DNA from: an uncultured Desulfobacterales bacterium
Lineage (GTDB): Bacteria; Desulfobacterota; Desulfobacteria; Desulfobacterales; UBA11574
Length of the DNA: 6,770 bases
Reading direction: 5' to 3'
Assembly: GCA_937925895.1 (NCBI GenBank)
Contig: CALANC010000068.1
Coordinates: forward strand, 1 to 6,770
Shown: piece after piece, positions 1-5,076 of the stretch
Numbering within the stretch: position 1 is the stretch's first letter
How the letters are laid out: each line of letters begins with the position of its first letter
The notes under the pieces: model-generated
The model's database searches: none
Told to the model about the DNA's origin: nothing
Seen by the model: only the letters and a program-made list of their open reading frames with translations
Translations under genes and position numbers: made by a program

Positions 1-179
1 ATTATTTACCTTCAAATGTTGTGATTTCGTGACACGGGTTCAGAAACAATTCTATGATTAATTATATATCACTAAACAGTATGTTTTGCAAAAATTGCTT
101 GGGGCTGTCTTTTTAGAATAACTTACTTTTAAAGAAAGGTAAAAAAGGAAACCAAGAAAAGGTAGAAAAATAGATCGGT
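1..179. other. AT-rich non-coding left edge, downstream of the M23 peptidase gene
   Basis: I see no gene here on either strand. On the plus strand, 131-175 is strongly purine-rich, so any leftward transcript leaving the M23 gene is pyrimidine-rich and poor in G. No GC-rich hairpin with a T-run follows the M23 stop codon, so there is no evident intrinsic terminator. A promoter-like pair of hexamers sits at 61-91. A GAAGG-like ribosome binding site on the minus strand lies at 9-13, so another leftward gene may start at or just beyond the edge. Its identity cannot be read from this window. Confidence 0.6.
61..91 (-). promoter_or_regulatory. Possible sigma-70-like promoter for a leftward gene beyond the left edge
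   Basis: On the minus strand TTGCAA (86-91) is followed after 17 nt by TATATA (63-68), or after 19 nt by TATAAT (61-66). The -35 hexamer lies inside a 10 bp palindrome, TTTTGCAAAA (84-93). Position fits a promoter for a gene just left of the window, with a GAAGG ribosome-binding-like sequence at 9-13. AT-rich DNA yields such matches by chance, so support is modest. Confidence 0.35.
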
Positions 180-1109
180 CTAATTCAGGATGTATTTGGT
201 TGGATTGACCGGAATTCCATTGAGAAAAACTTCATAATGTAGATGGGGTCCTGTACTACGACCCGTATTGCCCATTAACGCAATGGTATCACCTCTCTTC
301 ACCGCATCACCACGTTTTTTCAATACCTTCTTCGCATGCCCATATAACGTGACCATGCCATGGCCGTGATCGATCTTTATCACTTTGCCCAAAAAGCCTT
401 TGGAACCGGCAAAAGAGACAATGCCGTCTGCAGTGGCGATAATGAGTGTTCCATTTTTATCAGCAAGGTCCAAGCCCTTATGAAATTCACGCAGACCGGT
501 AAAAGGAGATATTCGATATCCGAACTTTGATGATACCCATCCTTTGGAGGGACGGATTGCCGGCGTAGAAGACAAAAGATTTCGTTGTCCTTCAAGATGT
601 TCAAAAAGGGAATCAAAGCCTTTTTCTTGATTGATTGATGCCAGGTTGAGTTGCCGGGTCTGCAGATGCATCTCCCGCATCAGGCTGTTATGTTTTTCTG
701 TCAGGGGAAGGTCTGCGTCAAGATCTTCGGGAATCGAACCACCAACACCAAAAATGTTGTCCTGGTCATCTGATACTTCGATGTTGGCAATAATTCGAAT
801 CTTTTTCTCAAATTCGTGTAATCCTACCAATTTTGACTTTAAAGATGTTATTTGACCCGCAAACTCTTGAATTTGCTTCCGTTGGCTGATGATTTCATCA
901 TTTTGAACGGCAAAGTTCTTTTCCAACTGCTGCTTGCTGATTAATGTTTTTTTTGCGCTAAAATAATTGTAAACAAGAAAGGTGAACAATAACAGGAAGG
1001 CTGCGAAGCAGAAACCGATAATTCGTAAAATTTTCTTGGAAACGGTTAAGTGTTTTACACGAGAACCGGTATGGTTTAATATCAAGAAGGAGATATTCTT
1101 TCGCATCAT
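180..1109 (-). CDS. Membrane-anchored M23-family (LytM-type) metallopeptidase, 309 aa
   Basis: This is probably a cell-wall hydrolase or hydrolase activator acting in the periplasm. Residues 1-28 are short and basic, about 29-50 form one hydrophobic membrane segment, and about 54-110 are charged and heptad-like, suggesting a coiled coil. The C-terminal domain (about 189-309) is M23/LytM. It keeps the zinc-type residues H210 and D214 in HKGLD and H291 in HLH, plus the probable catalytic H258 (YGH) and H289, so it looks active and not like a degenerate EnvC or NlpD type. Cleavage of peptidoglycan cross-bridges is known for the family; the exact bond is not shown. The start is ATG at 1109 or the adjacent ATG at 1106; only a weak AAGA lies upstream, so the choice is open. 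The stop is TAG. The gene is separated from folD by a terminator and probably has its own promoter at 1235-1263. In related bacteria such genes often lie near secA (from memory), but that gene is not in view. Confidence 0.9.
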   Translation of the reverse strand: MMRKNISFLILNHTGSRVKHLTVSKKILRIIGFCFAAFLLLFTFLVYNYFSAKKTLISKQQLEKNFAVQNDEIISQRKQIQEFAGQITSLKSKLVGLHEFEKKIRIIANIEVSDDQDNIFGVGGSIPEDLDADLPLTEKHNSLMREMHLQTRQLNLASINQEKGFDSLFEHLEGQRNLLSSTPAIRPSKGWVSSKFGYRISPFTGLREFHKGLDLADKNGTLIIATADGIVSFAGSKGFLGKVIKIDHGHGMVTLYGHAKKVLKKRGDAVKRGDTIALMGNTGRSTGPHLHYEVFLNGIPVNPTKYILN

Positions 1110-1211
1110 ATTAAATCTTGGCCAGCGATGAAGATGTCAGTCCGGTTTTTTAGTTCAGGGATAAAATAGACCTATTTGATAATTTATATGTTATTTCAAC
1201 AGGTTGTGAAA

Positions 1212-1264
1212 TTAGCATGCTAAAACTTTGAGAAATTTATCATAAATTTAGTTGATCTGTCAAC
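1212..1264. promoter_or_regulatory. Cluster of three perfect inverted repeats around the M23 gene promoter (candidate operators)
   Basis: Three perfect dyads lie within 53 bp: TTAGCATGCTAA (1212-1223), AAATTTATCATAAATTT (1233-1249, 8 bp arms, 1 nt spacer) and GTTGATCTGTCAAC (1251-1264, 5 bp arms, 4 nt spacer). The second covers the proposed -10 region, the third covers the -35 hexamer, and the first lies just after the expected transcription start. Such placement suits repressor or activator binding. The third is not an FNR box, because the TTGA/TCAA half-sites are 4 nt apart, not 6. No regulator is identified, so the function is inference. Confidence 0.4.
1235..1263 (-). promoter_or_regulatory. 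Likely sigma-70-type promoter of the M23 peptidase gene
   Basis: On the minus strand a perfect TTGACA (1258-1263) is followed by an AT-rich -10 candidate: ATAAAT at 1235-1240 with 17 nt spacing, or GATAAA at 1236-1241 with 16 nt. Transcription would start near 1228, giving a leader of roughly 120 nt before the ATG. The promoter lies beyond the folD terminator, consistent with separate transcription of the peptidase gene. The -10 match is only moderate. Confidence 0.45.
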
Positions 1265-1300
1265 ACATTAAGTCAATTGAAATATTTCCTTTAGGAGGTG

Positions 1301-1339
1301 AAAAGATAAAAAACGGGGGAGGATAAACAACCCCCGTTT
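1301..1339 (-). terminator. Rho-independent terminator of folD
   Basis: Read on the minus strand, AAACGGGGG (1331-1339) and CCCCCGTTT (1311-1319) form a perfect 9 bp stem with an 11 nt loop. The T-rich tail TTTATCTTTT (1301-1310) follows at once. It begins 14 nt after the folD stop codon, which is itself followed by a second in-frame TAA. The plus-strand side lacks a comparable T-run, so the terminator acts mainly leftward. Confidence 0.9.
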
Positions 1340-1353
1340 ATATGGTCTTGTTA

Positions 1354-2265
1354 TTATTCGGCGATCCCCAAGCTGAATTTAAGTGATTTCAGGGTATTTT
1401 TCATCAGCATGGTAATGGTCATGGGGCCGACGCCACCCGGAACCGGGGTAATCGATCCCGCAATCTCCTTGGCAGCTTCAAAGTCCACATCCCCCTTCAA
1501 GATCGCTATCTTTTTTCCTGTCTTTTCACTGATTTTTTCCCCTACCCTGTTGACGCCGACGTCGATTACACATGCACCTGGTTTTATCCACTCGGGCTTA
1601 ACAAGATCCGGAACACCCGCGGCCACGATCAAGATGTCCGCGCGCTTGCAATGTGCAGCCAGGTCTTTGGTACGTGTGTGCACTATGGTCACAGTTGAAT
1701 TGGCACCGGGGCCCTTTTGAAGCATCATATTGGCTATCGGTTTTCCTACGATATTTGAGCGGCCGACAACGACCACCTCCGCTCCGCTGGTTTCAACACC
1801 GGAACGAACGATAAGCTCTTGTATGCCTGCAGGTGTGCAGGGAGGAAATTTGACTTCATCACCGCCGATCGTCAACCGGCCGACATTTACCGGATGAAAT
1901 CCATCCACATCCTTGTCAGGATCTATGGCATTCAACACTTTTTTGTCATCCACGTGCTTGGGAAGTGGTAACTGGACAAGAATGCCATGAATGGAATCGT
2001 CCTTGTTGTATTTTTCAACAAGGCCCAGAAGATCCTCTTCGGAAAGATCCGGCTCTTGACTGTCCTGTATTTCATGGAAGCCAAGTTTCTGAGCAGTTTT
2101 TATTTTCGCAGTCACATAGGAAATAGAAGCAGGATCTTCACCGACTAGAATTGTCACCAGACCGGGAACCACACCATACTTTTCTTTAATCTCATTTACC
2201 TCGGCCTCGATCTCTTCAAGAATCACATCCCTGACTTCGGTTCCCTTGATTATCTTTGCTGCCAT
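1354..2265 (-). CDS. folD: Bifunctional methylenetetrahydrofolate dehydrogenase / methenyltetrahydrofolate cyclohydrolase FolD, 303 aa
   Basis: FolD interconverts 5,10-methylene-, 5,10-methenyl- and 10-formyl-tetrahydrofolate in the cytoplasm, using NAD(P). It supplies one-carbon units for purines and formyl-Met-tRNA and, in acetogenic or sulfate-reducing bacteria with the Wood-Ljungdahl pathway, can serve carbon flux. Residues Y50 and K54 (YVTAK) are the conserved active-site pair; QLPLP (98-102), DVDGF (119-123), PCTP (142-145), the nucleotide-binding GRSNIVGKP (168-176) and PVPGGVGPMT (274-283) are all present. The length is near the usual 280-300. A short insertion, QKGPGAN (183-189), precedes the TVTIVHTRT strand; similar insertions occur in several bacterial FolD groups. 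The ATG has a strong AAAGGAGA ribosome binding site 5 nt upstream. The gene looks monocistronic, with its own promoter at 2406-2434 and terminator at 1301-1339. Confidence 0.97.
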   Translation of the reverse strand: MAAKIIKGTEVRDVILEEIEAEVNEIKEKYGVVPGLVTILVGEDPASISYVTAKIKTAQKLGFHEIQDSQEPDLSEEDLLGLVEKYNKDDSIHGILVQLPLPKHVDDKKVLNAIDPDKDVDGFHPVNVGRLTIGGDEVKFPPCTPAGIQELIVRSGVETSGAEVVVVGRSNIVGKPIANMMLQKGPGANSTVTIVHTRTKDLAAHCKRADILIVAAGVPDLVKPEWIKPGACVIDVGVNRVGEKISEKTGKKIAILKGDVDFEAAKEIAGSITPVPGGVGPMTITMLMKNTLKSLKFSLGIAE

Positions 2266-2270
2266 TTTAA

Positions 2271-2278
2271 TCTCCTTT
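2271..2278 (-). promoter_or_regulatory. Strong Shine-Dalgarno site of folD
   Basis: AAAGGAGA on the minus strand ends 5 nt before the folD ATG at 2265. It is the best ribosome binding site in the window and fixes the folD start. The palindromic element at 2286-2359 ends only about 8 nt upstream of it. Confidence 0.85.
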
Positions 2279-2285
2279 CATAAAG

Positions 2286-2359
2286 TTGATGAATTCGTAA
2301 AAAGTGATTCCAGGCACATTTCTGGATCGCCAGCAAAAAACTTTTTACTACCGCATCAA
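2286..2359. repeat. 74 bp imperfect palindromic element in the folD leader
   Basis: Both ends, each read inward, fit TTGATGNNNTNGTAAAAAGT, matching at 16 of 20 positions. The inner 9 bp, GTAAAAAGT (2297-2305) and ACTTTTTAC (2340-2348), pair perfectly. Inside is a second stem, GATTCCAG (2306-2313) with CTGGATC (2322-2328), with one bulged T. A competing CCAG at 2330-2333 could pair with the same CTGG. The layout resembles small palindromic dispersed elements (REP- or MITE-like). It lies between the proposed folD promoter and its ribosome binding site, so it would be transcribed as a long hairpin in the 5' leader. No second copy is in the window, so its repetitive nature is inference. Confidence 0.55.
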
Positions 2360-2405
2360 GGTTTATAATTTATTATTATTTCCCCATCATCCCTTAATCA
2401 ACGTG

Positions 2406-2434
2406 TATTTAGTCCAATAAAATCTTATTGTCAA
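2406..2434 (-). promoter_or_regulatory. Likely promoter of folD with a palindromic spacer
   Basis: On the minus strand a perfect TTGACA (2429-2434) is followed after 17 nt by TAAATA (2406-2411). The spacer contains the perfect inverted repeat CAATAA-AATC-TTATTG (2415-2430). Transcription would start near 2399, giving a leader of about 130 nt that includes the palindromic element at 2286-2359. The -35 is ideal; the -10 is a partial match. Confidence 0.45.
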
Positions 2435-2472
2435 GAAGACTCGCAATTTGGTTTTTGTGCTCATTTTTTAAT

Positions 2473-3510
2473 TTAAACAGGAAAAGGAGCCGCACTGAGC
2501 CCTGCAACCTCATCGAAACCGAACATTATGTTCATATTTTGAACGGCTTGTCCGGCAGCCCCTTTTACCAGATTATCGATGGCTGAAATTAAAATGAGAC
2601 GGTTGTTGCGTTCATCCACTTTAATCCCTATATCACAAAAGTTGGTTCCGCGCACATACCGGGTGTCCGGTTGTCTGTCTGCTGGAAATATACGGATAAA
2701 CGGGCGCTGGGAATAAAAAGATGTCAAACAATTTTTTATCTCTTCAAATGACGTTTTTTCCATCAAATTTGAATAAATGGTCGTGAGAATGCCTCGGGTC
2801 ATGGGAACAAGGTGAGGAACAAAGGTTACCTTTACCGGCCTACCTGCTTCAAGACTGAGCACCATTTCCATTTCTGGATTATGCCGGTGCTCGGCAATTT
2901 TGTATGCCTTTAAAGACTCGTTTACCTCGCAGAAATGTGTTGTCAAGGAAAGGGAGCGACCGGCACCGCTTACCCCTGACTTTGAGTCTGCAACTATGGT
3001 GTTGACATCGATTAAATTGCTCTTCAACAGGGGCACGAGTGGTAAAAGGACACTTGTGGGATAGCATCCCGGAGTCCCGACCAGGGTGGCATTTTTTATT
3101 TGTTCGAAATAAATTTCACTAAGACCGTAAACTGATATTTCAAGCAACTCTTTCGCCGTATGAGACTGATAGAACGCTTCATATGTTTTTGCATCTTTGA
3201 ACCTAAAATCAGCGGAGAGGTCGATTACTCTTTTCCCGCGGGCTAATAATTCAGGCACGAATTTCATGGAAAGTTTGTGCGGCAGTGCGATGAATACGAC
3301 ATCGGCCTTTTCACACATTTTATCAATCGACAGCTCTTCGCACACGAGGTCCGTTACATTGGTCATCGACGGGTAAATCTTTTCAAACTTAACATCTACA
3401 TACTGGCGGGAACTCAGGATGGTTAATTTTATTTGGGGATGATCGCAGAGTATACGCACCAGTTCCGCGCCTGCATAGCCGGTTGCACCGATAATACCAA
3501 CTTTGGTCAT
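2473..3510 (-). CDS. argC: N-acetyl-gamma-glutamyl-phosphate reductase ArgC, 345 aa
   Basis: ArgC makes N-acetylglutamate 5-semialdehyde from N-acetylglutamyl phosphate with NADPH, the third step from glutamate towards ornithine and arginine, in the cytoplasm. Counting from the ATG at 3510, the protein opens with the Rossmann nucleotide-binding stretch VGIIGATGYAGAEL (GATGYAG at 8-14). The catalytic cysteine is C149 in GTPGCYPT, and the conserved EHRHNPE motif is at 207-213. The C-terminal region carries the usual VRGTN and DNLVKGAAGQAVQNMN stretches. The length of 345 aa is normal. An in-frame TTG at 3531 would add seven residues, but an AGGAG at 3522-3526 lies inside that extension and serves the ATG, whose product matches the usual start. 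It lies 70 nt after livF with no clear terminator between, so it may be cotranscribed with the transporter. No terminator is evident after the TAA. Confidence 0.96.
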   Translation of the reverse strand: MTKVGIIGATGYAGAELVRILCDHPQIKLTILSSRQYVDVKFEKIYPSMTNVTDLVCEELSIDKMCEKADVVFIALPHKLSMKFVPELLARGKRVIDLSADFRFKDAKTYEAFYQSHTAKELLEISVYGLSEIYFEQIKNATLVGTPGCYPTSVLLPLVPLLKSNLIDVNTIVADSKSGVSGAGRSLSLTTHFCEVNESLKAYKIAEHRHNPEMEMVLSLEAGRPVKVTFVPHLVPMTRGILTTIYSNLMEKTSFEEIKNCLTSFYSQRPFIRIFPADRQPDTRYVRGTNFCDIGIKVDERNNRLILISAIDNLVKGAAGQAVQNMNIMFGFDEVAGLSAAPFPV

Positions 3511-3521
3511 TTTGCTTGTAG

Positions 3522-3526
3522 CTCCT
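3522..3526 (-). promoter_or_regulatory. Ribosome binding site deciding the argC start
   Basis: AGGAG on the minus strand lies 11 nt before the ATG at 3510. The spacing is slightly long but usable. Because it falls downstream of the alternative TTG start at 3531, it argues for the ATG. Confidence 0.65.
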
Positions 3527-3580
3527 ATCAATTCATTAAGAATCCTGGTTCACAGGGGCAAGGGTTGTTTTCATCCCTGC

Positions 3581-4294
3581 TTAGCCTCCCAGATACGCCT
3601 TCTTTACCTCCGGATTCGCAAGAAGCGCTTCTGCCCCCCCCTCCAATACAAGATTGCCGTTCTCCAGGACATATCCTCGTTGAGCGAATTGAAGCGCCAT
3701 ACGTGCGTTCTGCTCGACGAGGAGTATGGTCGTTCCCTCCTGGTTCAGTTCTTTGAGGGCATCGAACACGCTCATCATCATTAAAGGAGCCAGTCCCATG
3801 GAAGGTTCATCCAAAAGCATTATTTTCCTTCCACTCATAAAAGCCCTTCCGATAGCCAGCATTTGCTGCTCGCCGCCACTCAAAGTTCCGGCTTTTTGAG
3901 TTTTTCGTTCTTCCAGTCGCGTAAAAATTTTGAAAACCCGTTCAAGGTCTAATTCGATATTCTCTTTGTCTTTTCGAGCAAATGTGGCCAGCTTAAGATT
4001 TTCCATTATCGTTAAGTTGCCAAACAGACGTCTTCCTTCAGGTACGTGGGAGATACCGTGCTTGCTGACAACTTTGTCGGCTGAATATTGGAGTAAGTTC
4101 TCCCCCATAAAGATCATCTTTGTCCCTTCTTCAACCGGTATCAATCTTGATATTGCACGCAGGGTAGTGCTCTTTCCAGCTCCGTTGGCCCCTATTATAC
4201 ACACGATCTCGCCTTCATCAATCTGGAAGCTTATGCCGTGAAGGGCTCTAATTCTGTCGTAGGAAACTCGAAGGTTCTCAACGGATAACAGCAT
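3581..4294 (-). CDS. livF: Branched-chain amino acid ABC transporter ATP-binding protein LivF, 237 aa
   Basis: LivF is one of two ATPases that power the LIV/HAAT importer from the cytoplasmic face. Visible motifs are Walker A GANGAGKST (35-43), the LivF-typical HVPEGRRLFGNLT stretch (83-95) in the Q-loop region, signature LSGGEQQ (138-144) and Walker B IMLLDEP (158-164). In the switch region VEQN (193-196) has Q where most ABC ATPases have the H-loop histidine. That substitution and the length near 235 aa are normal for LivF and separate it from LivG. The ATG overlaps the livG stop by one base (TGATG), and a GGAGG lies 10 nt upstream at 4305-4309, so translation is coupled. The stop is TAA. 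The actual substrate (Leu/Ile/Val or another hydrophobic amino acid, amide or urea) cannot be read from the ATPase. Confidence 0.95.
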   Translation of the reverse strand: MLLSVENLRVSYDRIRALHGISFQIDEGEIVCIIGANGAGKSTTLRAISRLIPVEEGTKMIFMGENLLQYSADKVVSKHGISHVPEGRRLFGNLTIMENLKLATFARKDKENIELDLERVFKIFTRLEERKTQKAGTLSGGEQQMLAIGRAFMSGRKIMLLDEPSMGLAPLMMMSVFDALKELNQEGTTILLVEQNARMALQFAQRGYVLENGNLVLEGGAEALLANPEVKKAYLGG

Positions 4295-5064
4295 CAGTCC
4301 AATGCCTCCCTTCCTAAATAGGCATCAATTACTTTGGGATTATTTTGTATCTCTTCCGGGGTGCCTTCGGCAATGACCCGACCGAAATCGAGCGTCTGAA
4401 TGATCTCGCAAAGCTCCATGACAACCTTCAATCTGTGCTCTATGAGGAAAATGGCCAATCCCAACTCTTTATGCACCTGACGGATGATAGCCATCATTTG
4501 TATCAGCTCTTCAGGATTCATCCCGGCTGTAGGTTCATCCAAAAGCAATATCTTGGGATCCATAGCCAAGGCTCTGGCCATCTCAACTCTTCGCTGGTCA
4601 CCGTAAGGAAGATTGATCACAATTTGATCCGCGAGGTGATGGATACCCATCATCTCTAAAAGAGCATAAGCTTTTTTATCAATCTCTTCTTCTTCCCTGT
4701 TGCGTTTGGGCGTGCCGAAAAATGCTCCAATCAACCCATAAGTAATCTTTGAGTAACGGGCCATTTTTACATGTTCATGAACGGTCATGTGCCGCCAAAG
4801 TTGCAAGTTTTGAAAGGTTCTACCAAGGCCCATGGAAGCGACCCGGTGGGGCTGAAGTCCCGTAATCCGTTTGCCGCCAAGAATAATTTCACCTTCGGTG
4901 GGTTTGTATATGCCTGTAATGAGATTAAATATGGTCGTCTTACCTGCCCCATTAGGGCCTATTAGACCTCTGATTTGGCCACCTTCGATCTCAAGATCGT
5001 AATTGTTCACGGCCCGCAGGCCACCAAAATCGTGACTCATTTTTTCGACTCGAAGCAATGGCAT
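4294..5064 (-). CDS. livG: Branched-chain amino acid ABC transporter ATP-binding protein LivG, 256 aa
   Basis: LivG is the second ATPase of the importer and is expected to pair with LivF under the LivH-LivM channel. It has Walker A GPNGAGKTT (36-44), Q-loop Q85 in RTFQNLQLW, a divergent signature LPYGDQRR (152-159) typical of LivG, Walker B ILLLDEP (172-178) and the H-loop H210 in LIEH. The C-terminal VIAEGTPEEIQNNPKVIDAYLG stretch (230-251) is the usual family ending. The length matches the roughly 255 aa norm. The ATG lies 12 nt after the livM stop; no strong Shine-Dalgarno sequence is seen, so reinitiation after livM is likely. Its TGA overlaps the livF ATG. Confidence 0.95.
   Translation of the reverse strand: MPLLRVEKMSHDFGGLRAVNNYDLEIEGGQIRGLIGPNGAGKTTIFNLITGIYKPTEGEIILGGKRITGLQPHRVASMGLGRTFQNLQLWRHMTVHEHVKMARYSKITYGLIGAFFGTPKRNREEEEIDKKAYALLEMMGIHHLADQIVINLPYGDQRRVEMARALAMDPKILLLDEPTAGMNPEELIQMMAIIRQVHKELGLAIFLIEHRLKVVMELCEIIQTLDFGRVIAEGTPEEIQNNPKVIDAYLGREALD
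4305..4309 (-). promoter_or_regulatory. Ribosome binding site of livF inside the end of livG
   Basis: GGAGG on the minus strand, within the last codons of livG, lies 10 nt before the livF ATG at 4294. Together with the TGATG overlap it supports coupled translation. Confidence 0.6.
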
Positions 5065-5076
5065 GTGATCGCTTTT

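Noticed and set aside
123..142. TTACTTTTAAAGAAAGGTAA hairpin as a possible terminator after the M23 gene.
   Set aside because: On the leftward strand the stem has a C-A mismatch, is AT-rich, and has no following T-run.
1251..1264. GTTGATCTGTCAAC considered as an FNR/CRP-type site.
   Set aside because: TTGA and TCAA are 4 nt apart, while the FNR/CRP consensus needs 6. It is kept only as an unassigned dyad.
1291..1300. Perfect plus-strand Shine-Dalgarno-like AGGAGGTG (1293-1300), which reads as the anti-SD sequence CACCTCCT on the minus strand.
   Set aside because: No ATG, GTG or TTG follows at a useful distance on the plus strand, and the next frame closes within a few codons. It lies beyond the folD terminator, so it is probably chance.
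2387..2464. Minus-strand 25-codon frame, basic and hydrophobic, between argC and folD.
   Set aside because: There is no ribosome binding site, it overlaps the proposed folD promoter, and the length is within chance for AT-rich DNA.
3511..3580. TTGCCC-N17-TAATGA as an argC promoter, and AGGG/CCCT as a livF terminator.
   Set aside because: The hexamers match consensus poorly and the start would fall on or past the argC ribosome binding site. The 4 bp stem has a 10 nt loop and no T-run.
3433..3784. Plus-strand open frames of about 90-107 codons across the argC-livF junction, and similar frames elsewhere.
   Set aside because: They lie antisense to well-supported genes, lack ribosome binding sites and show no recognisable domain.
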